From: an uncultured Collinsella sp.
GTDB lineage: Bacteria; Actinomycetota; Coriobacteriia; Coriobacteriales; Coriobacteriaceae
Direction of reading: 5' to 3'
Assembly (NCBI GenBank): GCA_902478705.1
Contig: CABSMB010000008.1
Span: 1 to 16,657, forward strand
DNA length: 16,657 nt
Below the pieces are notes generated by a model. The model saw only the letters and a program-made list of their open reading frames with translations. It ran no database searches and had not been told where the DNA came from. A program made the position numbers and the translations under genes. Below are positions 1 to 6,211 of this stretch, one piece after another (position 1 is the stretch's first letter; every line of letters starts with the position of its first letter).

Positions 1-49
1 ACGAGATTCGCCTTAGTCTCGTGGGCTCGGAGATGTGTATAAGAGACAG
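1..49 (+). other. Nextera i7 sequencing adapter left on the contig end (not genomic)
   Basis: Bases 1-7 (ACGAGAT) match the end of the Illumina P7 sequence, 8-15 (TCGCCTTA) match the adapter-strand form of Nextera index N701, 16-30 (GTCTCGTGGGCTCGG) match the read-2 primer, and 31-49 (AGATGTGTATAAGAGACAG) are the Tn5 mosaic end. Together they form one uninterrupted library adapter. Genomic sequence starts at base 50. Translations of this stretch give the familiar adapter peptides MCIRDS, MYKRQ and LYTSPSPRD, so no gene should be called through it. Confidence 0.98.
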
Positions 50-50
50 C

Positions 51-785
51 GATGCCGCTCTCGCCCGAATGCGCGATCACATAGTCGCGCACCCACGCTG
101 CCTTGGCTTTGTCGCCCATCTCCTCGCAGCCAAAGTAGAGGTTCTTGCGATCGAAGCCCGTCACTACCGTCGCGGGATTTTGCAGGCCGAGCATCTGCTG
201 AATGTCCGCGCGCACGCGCTCGGTCGCCGTGGCGGTAAACGCCGCCACGATCGGGCGCCGCGGCAGCGAATCGATAAACTCGCGAATCTGCAAGTAAGCG
301 GGACGGAAATCCTGGCCCCACTGGCTCACGCAGTGAGCCTCGTCAATGGCCACGAGCGGAACGCCAATGCCGCCTTCGGCCGCAGTTTCCTGCGCAAAGG
401 CCAGAAAGCGCGGCTCGAGCAGGCGCTCGGGCGCCACATACATAAGCTGATAGCAGCCCTCGCGCGCCCGCTTGAGCACGGTGTTTTGCTGGGCCGGAGT
501 AAGACTGGAGTTGAGATAGCTGGGGCGCGCACCCGCCGCGAGCAGCGCGCGGGTCTGGTCCTCCATAAGCGACAGCAACGGGCTCACCACAAAGGTGATG
601 CCGGGCAGCATGAGCGCGGGGACCTGGTAGCAGATAGACTTGCCGGCGCCTGTGGGCATAACGCCGAGCGCATCGCGGCCAGCAAGAATCGCATCCACCA
701 TGCGGTCCTGCCCCGGGCGAAACGAGGTGTAGCCAAAATAGGCGCCGAGCGTGTCGAGCGCCATCTGCTGCATGCTATCGGTCAT
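51..785 (-). CDS. recQ: ATP-dependent DNA helicase RecQ, N-terminal part (3' end missing)
   Basis: This is the first 245 codons of a RecQ-family 3'-5' DNA helicase, a cytoplasmic recombination and repair enzyme. Visible in order: the RecQ aromatic/Q-motif region FGYTSFRPGQ (residues 17-26), Walker A PTGAGKS (44-50), SPLLSLMEDQ (68-77), the DEAH box followed by CVSQWG (148-157), and the motif III stretch FTATAT. Known RecQ proteins run about 600 residues, so the rest of the helicase core, the zinc-binding/WH region and any HRDC domain are lost at the contig end, which is an adapter junction and not a biological truncation. The ATG at 785 has AGGAAA a few bases upstream. A TATAAT-like -10 lies at 822-817 on the minus strand without an obvious -35. 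Confidence 0.95.
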
Positions 786-943
786 GGTTTCCTAACGTCC
801 AAGTCATCTGCCGCCGATTATACGCCGCCACGCGGACCGGCGTCGCCCGGCCGCCGGCCATGGGCGGCGCAATCCAAGGCGAATGAGCGTGGATTATTGG
901 ACACTTTCCGAATGAGCACGGAAACGTCGCAGGTTGAGCATAA

Positions 944-1090
944 GTCAGCGAAAACGCCCCTAAGCGAGCAAGGTGACGTGAAAGAGGAGGGAAGCGTACT
1001 TCGGTACGCGACCGACGATTGAACGTCAGATTGCCGCTTAGGGGCGTTTGCAGCGTCGAGCCGTTACGCGGTTTGGTAAAACCGCGTAAC
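944..1090. repeat. Element A, copy 1: structured repeat with long hairpin
   Basis: This fills most of the 305-base gap between recQ and the regulator at 1091. Plus-strand order: GTCAGCGAAAAC (944-955), arm GCCCCTAAGC (956-965), conserved GAGCAAGG (966-973), inner helix TGACGT (974-979), a hairpin GCGTAC-TTCG-GTACGC (994-1009), ACGTCA (1023-1028), conserved GATTGCC (1029-1035), returning arm GCTTAGGGGC (1036-1045), GTTTGCAGCGTCGAGCC (1046-1062) and a perfect 12-bp stem with a GGTA loop (1063-1090). GCAA/TTGC inside the conserved blocks also pair, leaving a bulged A and a GG/GA internal loop. The last base touches the stop codon of the regulator. The same architecture recurs at 9458-9605. Function is unknown: a 3'-UTR or terminator-like RNA, a small RNA, or a palindromic mobile repeat. 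Confidence 0.85.
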
Positions 1091-1810
1091 TTACATCACC
1101 ATAACGTAGCGCGATCCCACGTAGTACTGCTTACCCATCAGGACCGGCTCGCCATTGGGGCCGATAAAGCCGGCACGCAGGTTGAGCAGTGGATCGTGCG
1201 GAGCGATGCCCAGCTCGGCCGCCTGCTCGGTATTGGCACGAACGGCCTCGAGCGTGCGGTAGCCAACCGAGACAATCGGCGTTCCGCCAACACGCTCGAC
1301 CTCGGAAAAAATCGACTTGTCCTCAAGATCGGCCGTCAACAGCTCACGGTAGGCGTCAAACGGCACAAAGATGTTCTCCTCAAAAATGGGCTCGCCGTCG
1401 GCCGTACGCACGCGCTTGATGTGCAGCAGCAGCGCGTCCTTCTGCAGGCCAAAGAACTCCATCTCGTTTTGACGTGCCGGCACAATCTGGCGATCGACCA
1501 CATGCGCGCCCGCCTTCATGTCATTATCGGCACACAGCGCGGTAAACGTCTGCAGCGTCGAAGCGTGGAACTGGCGGTTGATGTGCGGCGTGGAGACAAA
1601 GGTGCCACGGCCCTGCTGCTTAACCAGGTAGCCATCGGAGCACAGCTCCTCGACGGCGCGGCGCACCGTAATGCGGCTCACGTCGTACTGCTCGGCTAGC
1701 TCAAGCTCGGACGGAATACGCTCCTTGGGTGCATAAACACCTTTCTCGATCGCGTCCTTGATTTCGTCATAAATCTGCTGGTAAAGCGGTGCATTTTTGG
1801 GCGTTGGCAT
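1091..1810 (-). CDS. GntR-family (HutC/UTRA) transcriptional regulator 1
   Basis: A 239-residue cytoplasmic regulator. Residues 8-75 form a GntR winged helix-turn-helix (IPSELELAEQYDVSRITVRR, then the wing GYLVKQQGRGTFV). Residues about 95-235 form a UTRA effector domain (EENIFVPFD, GYRTLEAVRA, LRAGFIGPNGEPV). Length is typical of the HutC subfamily, whose known members usually sense phosphorylated sugars or amino acids; FrlR of fructosamine loci belongs here. The start is the ATG at 1810; its Shine-Dalgarno sequence is weak. A 16-bp motif at 1844-1859 is shared with the promoters of the PTS operon and the DMT gene, so this protein probably represses itself and those genes. That link is inferred from motif sharing, not shown. 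The stop codon is followed directly by element A. Confidence 0.92.
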   Translation of the reverse strand: MPTPKNAPLYQQIYDEIKDAIEKGVYAPKERIPSELELAEQYDVSRITVRRAVEELCSDGYLVKQQGRGTFVSTPHINRQFHASTLQTFTALCADNDMKAGAHVVDRQIVPARQNEMEFFGLQKDALLLHIKRVRTADGEPIFEENIFVPFDAYRELLTADLEDKSIFSEVERVGGTPIVSVGYRTLEAVRANTEQAAELGIAPHDPLLNLRAGFIGPNGEPVLMGKQYYVGSRYVMVM

Positions 1811-1843
1811 ATCTAATCACTCTTATTGGAATATCGAAATAAC

Positions 1844-1859
1844 TAATACGTATATAACG
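1844..1859 (-). promoter_or_regulatory. Putative regulator-1 operator upstream of its own gene
   Basis: The minus strand reads CGTTATA-TA-CGTATTA, two tandem CGT(A/T)4-type half sites 9 bases apart. Equivalent 16-mers lie at 7995-8010 (PTS operon) and 9272-9287 (DMT gene). It sits about 34 bases before the regulator ATG and includes a TATATA-like -10, so occupancy could block transcription. Confidence 0.55.
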
Positions 1860-1902
1860 TCTAGTTTCATGTTACCTCATATTGATAAAACGATACACCC
1901 TC

Positions 1903-1946
1903 CCTACCAAAAAGCGACAGCTTCATTTTGGTAGGTTTTATCTGGG
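1903..1946. repeat. Hairpin and 22-bp direct repeat in the regulator 1 / YitT gap
   Basis: CCTACCAAAA (1903-1912) pairs with TTTTGGTAGG (1926-1935) over a 13-base loop. The right arm belongs to a 22-bp stretch (1925-1946, ending TATCTGGG) that recurs exactly at 4060-4081 upstream of the HAD gene. Both copies lie just past a terminator-like hairpin on the minus strand. Purpose unknown. Confidence 0.7.
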
Positions 1947-1953
1947 TAAACGA

Positions 1954-1989
1954 GAGCCTCCCGAAAGCAGCGAGGCTTTCGGGAGGCTC
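1954..1989 (-). terminator. Terminator-like hairpin after the YitT-like gene
   Basis: A perfect 15-bp stem (1954-1968 with 1975-1989) has a 6-base loop. It lies about 40 bases past the stop at 2031 and is followed on the minus strand by TCGTTT, a weak U tract. It probably ends the YitT-like transcript. Confidence 0.7.
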
Positions 1990-2030
1990 AAGCGGACAGG
2001 ATTGCGCCAGGCCGGCAAAATGCCAAAACC

Positions 2031-3038
2031 CTACTTGCCGTCGTCCTGCTGCAGGCTATCCTGCTCGCTGAGGCGCGCCTGCCTGCTGGCCATGCGCGCG
2101 GGCTTGTCGGGATCGGGAACGGCCGTGGGCATGGGCTCGTCGACATGACCGCCCCACCAGCCGCCCACAAAGTTGAGCGTGTGGAACACGTTGATCACGG
2201 CCCCGGGATCAATGTCGCACACCAGCTTGATAATGTCCTGGCTCTCGTAGGTCGATACAACAGCGTGCAGCAGGTACATCTTCTCGCGGCTGTATCCGCC
2301 GATGACCTCGGCACAGCTAATGCCATGCTGAAAATGGTCAACATAGGCGGTCATGACCTCGTCTGCCTTACGCGTCGTGATCTGCAGCGTCACGCGGTCG
2401 TAACGACGATAGAAACTGTCGATGGTCTTGGTCGAAATAAACTGGAACACGATGGAGTACGCCGCCTTGTCCCAGCCAAACATAAAGCCAAAGATCGCCA
2501 GGATAAAGCAGTTGAAACCAAAGATGACGCCCCAGATGGTCTTGCCCGTGTGGTTGGAAACCCACAGCGCGATAAAGTCGGTACCGCCGGTGGATGCGCC
2601 GGACTTAAGCGCGATGGCAGCACCCAGACCCGAGACCACGCCGCCAAAAATGATGAGCATAATCTTGTCGCCCAAAAACGGTGCGAAGTGAAAGACGTTG
2701 AGGAACAGCGATGAGAGCACGACCTGCATCATCGAGAAGATGACGAAGCGCTTGCTAATGCCGCTCCAACATAGGAGCGCCACGGGGATGTTGAGCGCGA
2801 GCATACCGAGCGAGATGTCGATGTGAACGCCGCCGAGCGAGGTAACGCGATCGAGCAGGACCGCGACGCCGGTAAGACCGCTCGGAAGCAGGTCGGCGGG
2901 CTGGATGAACGCCTGGATCAGAAATGTCTGGAGAATGGCGGAAATTGTGACCGCCACGGCGGTAATAGCGCGGCGAACGATGGTGAGACGGCCGAGCATG
3001 AGCACGCGGTCCGTTAGCTGATCGATGGCGTTCGCCAC
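2031..3038 (-). CDS. YitT family membrane protein (YitT_membrane + DUF2179)
   Basis: A 335-residue integral membrane protein of the YitT/DUF161 family. Around five to six hydrophobic segments occupy residues 20-210, with the family-typical PADLLPSGLTGVAVL after the first segment and SGASTGGTDFIAL further on. A soluble DUF2179 domain follows (RVTLQITTRKADEV, HGISCAEVIGGYS, LHAVVST), then NFVGGWWG and a charged tail. No biochemical function is established for the family. The start is GTG at 3038, chosen because AAAGGAG lies 5 bases upstream. A possible -10 (TACAAT, 3089-3084) lies upstream. The gene stands alone between element B and a terminator hairpin. Confidence 0.9.
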   Translation of the reverse strand: MANAIDQLTDRVLMLGRLTIVRRAITAVAVTISAILQTFLIQAFIQPADLLPSGLTGVAVLLDRVTSLGGVHIDISLGMLALNIPVALLCWSGISKRFVIFSMMQVVLSSLFLNVFHFAPFLGDKIMLIIFGGVVSGLGAAIALKSGASTGGTDFIALWVSNHTGKTIWGVIFGFNCFILAIFGFMFGWDKAAYSIVFQFISTKTIDSFYRRYDRVTLQITTRKADEVMTAYVDHFQHGISCAEVIGGYSREKMYLLHAVVSTYESQDIIKLVCDIDPGAVINVFHTLNFVGGWWGGHVDEPMPTAVPDPDKPARMASRQARLSEQDSLQQDDGK

Positions 3039-3177
3039 GTAGGCTCCTTTCGAAGGCAGATGTGGTTGTGGGGCATGCCCGCGATTGTAGCATGGAGCGT
3101 GCGGGGGCGCTTCAATTCACCCTCCCTCGACAACCAAAGCGGGACCAGCAACCCCCACAACCAAAGGCCCAAATTAC

Positions 3178-3410
3178 AAGTGAGTAGACTTTTTACGATC
3201 TGCCGAGCACACCCAAAACCGCCACCCATGTGACCTGCGGTTTTACAAAGGAAGATATGCATTGTGCTCGGCCTGCGCCAAAAAGTCTACTCACTTAGCC
3301 CGAATCGAAGCCAAACGGATCAAAATAGAAACCAAATTGAGCCAATCCACCGCAAAAACGTTTGAACCCGTGCTTCTCGCGGCGGATTGACACTACAAAG
3401 CGGTCAAAAT
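3178..3410. repeat. Element B, copy 1: long inverted repeat plus conserved flank
   Basis: This fills most of the 354-base gap between the YitT-like gene and the HAD gene. A perfect 17-bp outer stem (3178-3194 with 3280-3296) encloses a second stem, CCGAGCAC (3203-3210) with GTGCTCGG (3264-3271), and an inner one, AAAACCGC (3215-3222) with GCGGTTTT (3237-3244). A further stretch to 3410, including CGAATCGAAGCCAAACGGA and a TGGATTGAC-like segment, is also shared with the second copy at 11678-11911. The right end overlaps the last codons of the HAD gene. The hairpin core is 119 nt in both copies. No transposase is nearby. Confidence 0.85.
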
Positions 3411-4022
3411 GTCGGTCAAATTATCGATAACGGCATCGGCTCGCGATTGATCGAGGTTAACGCCCTCGTGCGGACGCAGCGCCAGGACGCGGGCGCCGGA
3501 GCGCTTGCCGGCCTCGATACCCAAAGGCGAATCCTCGATAACCAGGCACTCGGCGGGCTCCACACCCACCGCCTCCATGGCACGCAGGTAGATCTCGGGG
3601 TCGGGCTTAAACGCACTGCACTCGTGACCGCTGATGGTGTAATCCAGCACATCGGCAATGCCGGCAATCTCCACCAGCTCGTCAATAAGCTCGCGATAGG
3701 ACGAGCTCGCGATGGCGCACTTCACGCCACGCTCGTGCAGCTTGCGCATCACCGGCTCCGTCTGCTCGTTGAGCAGCTCGGCATACGGAACGGGGTGGTC
3801 CGGGCTGTAGACCTGCTTGTAATCCACGCGCAGGCGTTCGCGCAGCTCAACATCGTCGGGCACCAGCGCCTCCCAAATGGCAGGCTCGTTAGACCCCGAA
3901 AGATCGGGAATCTCGTCAAAGTGGAAGCCCTTCTCCTCCATAAACGCCACGCGACGACGGTTGTAGAACCACTCGGTATCGACCAGCACGCCGTCCATGT
4001 CAAACAGCACTGCCTTGATCAT
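3393..4022 (-). CDS. HAD-superfamily hydrolase (beta-phosphoglucomutase-like phosphatase)
   Basis: A 209-residue cytoplasmic HAD phosphatase of the type with a helical cap after motif I. Motif I DMDGVLVDTE (residues 8-17) carries the nucleophile Asp8 and general acid Asp10. Motif II is the Ser in ASSSYREL, motif III the Lys in FKPDPEIYL, and motif IV the acidic EDSPLGIEAG. These motifs are complete, so it should be active on a small phosphorylated metabolite, probably a sugar phosphate; the exact substrate cannot be read. An upstream in-frame ATG exists at 4157, but the start at 4022 is preferred because GGGAGGAG lies 6 bases before it and motif I then sits at the usual place. The final codons lie in sequence shared with element B. 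Confidence 0.9.
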   Translation of the reverse strand: MIKAVLFDMDGVLVDTEWFYNRRRVAFMEEKGFHFDEIPDLSGSNEPAIWEALVPDDVELRERLRVDYKQVYSPDHPVPYAELLNEQTEPVMRKLHERGVKCAIASSSYRELIDELVEIAGIADVLDYTISGHECSAFKPDPEIYLRAMEAVGVEPAECLVIEDSPLGIEAGKRSGARVLALRPHEGVNLDQSRADAVIDNLTDILTAL

Positions 4023-4028
4023 ACGCAT

Positions 4029-4036
4029 CTCCTCCC
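4029..4036 (-). promoter_or_regulatory. Ribosome binding site deciding the HAD start
   Basis: The minus strand reads GGGAGGAG, 6 bases before the ATG at 4022. A nearer in-frame ATG (at 4028) abuts the site with no spacing and is unlikely to be used. Confidence 0.8.
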
Positions 4037-4059
4037 ACCTGCCAAATAGGGTCAGGTTT

Positions 4060-4081
4060 ATTTTGGTAGGTTTTATCTGGG
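4060..4081. repeat. 22-bp direct repeat, second copy
   Basis: Exact match to 1925-1946 (core TTTTGGTAGGTTTTATCTGG). The neighbouring bases 4041-4065 also resemble 11905-11929 (CCAAAATAAACCTG, then CCCTA) on the opposite strand. It lies between the deglycase terminator and the HAD ribosome binding site. Confidence 0.75.
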
Positions 4082-4115
4082 GTTTTACGGCGCGACAGAC
4101 GCCCCTCCCCAGAGC

Positions 4116-4147
4116 AAAAAAGGGGACGGGGCGAAAACCCCATCCCC
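4116..4147 (-). terminator. Rho-independent terminator of the PTS-deglycase operon
   Basis: On the minus strand GGGGATGGGG pairs with CCCCGTCCCC (one G-T pair) across a 6-base loop and is followed by six T. It lies 35 bases after the stop at 4182 and closes the operon starting at 7966. Confidence 0.9.
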
Positions 4148-4181
4148 TCTCAATCAACCCGTAAGGTCTACTTACTTGTGA

Positions 4182-5165
4182 TTAGTAGGAAAGCTTCCAC
4201 ATGTAGCGACGCATGGTCAGCGGGTGCTGACGGGCCTCGGCGATCTGGTTGCCGTACTCGCGCATAACGGCGAGGTGCAGCAGCGGGTTGAAGTAGGTGA
4301 CGACGCTCGCGGGCACGGCGTCAGCCAGGCCGTAGTCCTTGGAGTCGATCAGAGCGACCTTGGCGCCCATGCGCTCAAGGAAGGTGAGGGCGCGAGCGTC
4401 CATCGGGCGGGTGGCACCGTCGGACATGAAGAAGACATAGGGCTTACCCTCGGTGGAAACCTCGAACGGGCCGTGGAAGTACTCGCCGGTGTTGTAGGCG
4501 GCGGCGTCGATCCACTGCATCTCGGTGAACAGGAAGGCGGCGTGAGAATAAGCCATCTTCTCGGAGGCACCGGAGGCCATGAAGTAGATCATCTTGTCGT
4601 CCTTGAAGTCCTCGGCGAACTTCTTGGCGAGCTTCTTGCAGTGCTGAGCGGCGTTCTCGCAGAGCTCGAAGACGTTGGTGAGGCCGGTGATCATGTCCTC
4701 GTAGTGGTCATAGCCCTCGGTCTGCTGAAGGATCTCGACAGCAAGAGCGATGGCGTAGCCGGGCTTCTCGCACTTGGCAGCGAAGTTGGCGTGGAAGCCG
4801 TGAACGATGACGTAGTCAGCGTCGACGGTCAGAGCGGAGCCAGCCTTGTTGGTGAGGGAGACGACCGGGCAGTTGTGCTTCTTGGCGGTCTTGTTGGCCT
4901 CGACGGTCTCGGGCGTGGAGCCACCGAGGGAGCAGGTGATCACGAAGGTGTGCTCGTTGACCCAGGAGGGCGTGTCGTAGTTGAACTCGTTAGCGGTGAA
5001 GATCTGAACGTTCAGCTTGTCCGTGTTGTTGGCCAGGAAGTACTTGGCGGGGTACAGGTCGGACATGGAGGCACCGCAGCCGACGAAAGCGACGCTGTGG
5101 ATCTCGTGGTTGGACAGGACGTCAGCGACGATCTGCTTAGGGAGGTTAAGGTCGATCTCGTACAT
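4182..5165 (-). CDS. SIS-domain sugar-amine-6-phosphate deglycase 1 (FrlB/GfrF-like)
   Basis: A 327-residue cytoplasmic protein with two SIS (phosphosugar isomerase) halves. The first holds FVGCGASMSDLYPA and SLGGSTPETVEA; the second holds FMASGASEKMAYSH and TEMQWIDAAAYNTGEYFHGP. The C-terminus MRRYMWKLSY resembles the end of FrlB. Glu215 and His231 are 16 residues apart, the spacing of the catalytic Glu/His pair described for Salmonella FrlB, and align with a GlmS catalytic Glu and His. FrlB/GfrF/GfrE enzymes cleave fructoselysine-6-P or glucoselysine-6-P into glucose-6-P and lysine. Being the last gene of a mannose-family PTS operon fits that role, as in the gfr operon. The start at 5165 has AAAGGA 9 bases upstream; a longer reading to 5264 would run through hairpins. 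A GlmS-related isomerase role is the main alternative. Confidence 0.85.
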   Translation of the reverse strand: MYEIDLNLPKQIVADVLSNHEIHSVAFVGCGASMSDLYPAKYFLANNTDKLNVQIFTANEFNYDTPSWVNEHTFVITCSLGGSTPETVEANKTAKKHNCPVVSLTNKAGSALTVDADYVIVHGFHANFAAKCEKPGYAIALAVEILQQTEGYDHYEDMITGLTNVFELCENAAQHCKKLAKKFAEDFKDDKMIYFMASGASEKMAYSHAAFLFTEMQWIDAAAYNTGEYFHGPFEVSTEGKPYVFFMSDGATRPMDARALTFLERMGAKVALIDSKDYGLADAVPASVVTYFNPLLHLAVMREYGNQIAEARQHPLTMRRYMWKLSY

Positions 5166-5230
5166 CTGACACATTCCTTTCGATTTTTGCGGCGCCACAT
5201 TGCCGGGCGCTCGCAGGGTTACCGTGGTTT

Positions 5231-5330
5231 GGGCCGAGTCGCCGGCCCGTTGAGGATGCGACAAAGGGACTGTCCCATTGTCGCATTTTGGGGATGGAAG
5301 CCTGCCTGGGGTATGGGATGCCAGGCAGGC
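5231..5330 (-). repeat. Cluster of stem-loops between EIID and deglycase 1
   Basis: The 199-base gap inside the operon holds three inverted repeats: GGGCC...GGCCC (5231-5248), ATGCGACA..GGGAC-T-GTCCC..TGTCGCAT (5256-5286) and GCCTGCCTGG...CCAGGCAGGC (5300-5330). None is followed by a T run on the minus strand, so they look like mRNA processing or stability elements, or repeats, more than terminators. The middle one shares its core with a palindrome at 9349-9376. Confidence 0.7.
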
Positions 5331-5364
5331 CCCCGGGGGAAAGCGGTTAGACGCTTGGTCGCGA

Positions 5365-6198
5365 CTAGGCCAGGATGCCGGCCGCGGAGAGGGCGATGCC
5401 GCCCACGATGGCGATCACGAGAAGCCAACCGGTGTTGACGTTCTTCTTGATGAGCCAGTACATAAGGCCGGTGAGGCCAAGGGAGATCATCTGGGGCATC
5501 ATGCCGTCCAGGATGTCCTGGATAACGACGGTGCCCTCAGCGAACTGCAGCGGGGTGGTGGCGCCGATCAGCGTAGCGATCATGCCGCCCACGGACATAA
5601 GACCCACGATGCCGCAGACATACATGAGCTTCTCCATGAGGTCGCCGCCCTGAAGCTTGCTCAGGTACTCGTGGCCGCCCTGATAGCCCATCTTGGCTGC
5701 GAACCAAGTGATTACCACAGAGGGGACGATGGAGATGAGCATGGCCAGGATCGGGCCCATGATGGAGCCCTGCTGAGCCAGCTGAACGCCCAGGCCAAAG
5801 GCGATGACGCGGATGGTGCCCTGGAAGAAGGAGTCACCGATGCCGGAAAGCGGACCCATGAGGGAGGTCTTGACCGCGTTGATCGAATCGGGATCGAAGT
5901 TCTCGGGATCCTTGGCGTACTCCTCCTCCATGGAGGCGGAGAGGCCCAGGATGAAAGCGCTCGTCTGCGGGGTGCAGTTGTAGAACGCCATGTGACGGTG
6001 GTAAGCCTCTTTCTTAGCAGCGAGCTGCTTGGGGTCGGACTCATCCGGATAGAGGCGATCGAGCGTGGGAACCATGCCGTAGAGGAAGCCCATGTTCATC
6101 TGACGCTCGTAGTTCCAAGAGGCCTGGATGGCCCAGGAGCGCCAGAAGAACTGGCTGACCTTCTTGTTCAGGGACACGTCCTTGGTTGCGGTTGCCAT
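5365..6198 (-). CDS. PTS mannose/fructose/sorbose-family transporter subunit IID
   Basis: A 277-residue membrane subunit of the substrate channel of a mannose-family phosphotransferase system. Typical IID features are visible: the N-terminal FFWRSWAIQASWNYERQMN, the YPDE region, and MGPLSGIGDSFFQGTIRV (about residues 160-180). Hydrophobic segments follow (VIAFGLGVQLA, AMLISIVPSVVITW, and a C-terminal VNTGWLLVIAIVGG). Length is normal. The start at 6198 is chosen because AAGGAGGA lies 7 bases upstream and overlaps the stop codon of the IIC gene, which implies tight translational coupling. An in-frame extension to 6315 has no support. Confidence 0.95.
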   Translation of the reverse strand: MATATKDVSLNKKVSQFFWRSWAIQASWNYERQMNMGFLYGMVPTLDRLYPDESDPKQLAAKKEAYHRHMAFYNCTPQTSAFILGLSASMEEEYAKDPENFDPDSINAVKTSLMGPLSGIGDSFFQGTIRVIAFGLGVQLAQQGSIMGPILAMLISIVPSVVITWFAAKMGYQGGHEYLSKLQGGDLMEKLMYVCGIVGLMSVGGMIATLIGATTPLQFAEGTVVIQDILDGMMPQMISLGLTGLMYWLIKKNVNTGWLLVIAIVGGIALSAAGILA

Positions 6199-6211
6199 AG
6201 TGTGTTCCTCC

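Noticed and set aside
21..1022. 333-residue plus-strand open frame starting in the adapter
   Set aside because: It begins in adapter sequence (MGSEMCIRDS), runs antisense to recQ and through element A, and has no recognisable domain.
3014..3262. 82-residue minus-strand frame crossing element B
   Set aside because: It lies across the inverted repeat and the YitT promoter region, lacks a credible ribosome site and resembles nothing known.
4023..4157. N-terminal extension of the HAD protein
   Set aside because: It would be translated from the terminator hairpin and the 22-bp repeat; the ATG at 4022 has an excellent ribosome site and places motif I correctly.
4224..5438. 404-residue plus-strand open frame
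   Set aside because: It is the antisense shadow of deglycase 1, rich in Gly/Val/Leu/Asp from high-GC codons, with no family features. The same holds for the long plus-strand frames opposite EIID, EIIC, EIIAB and deglycase 2.
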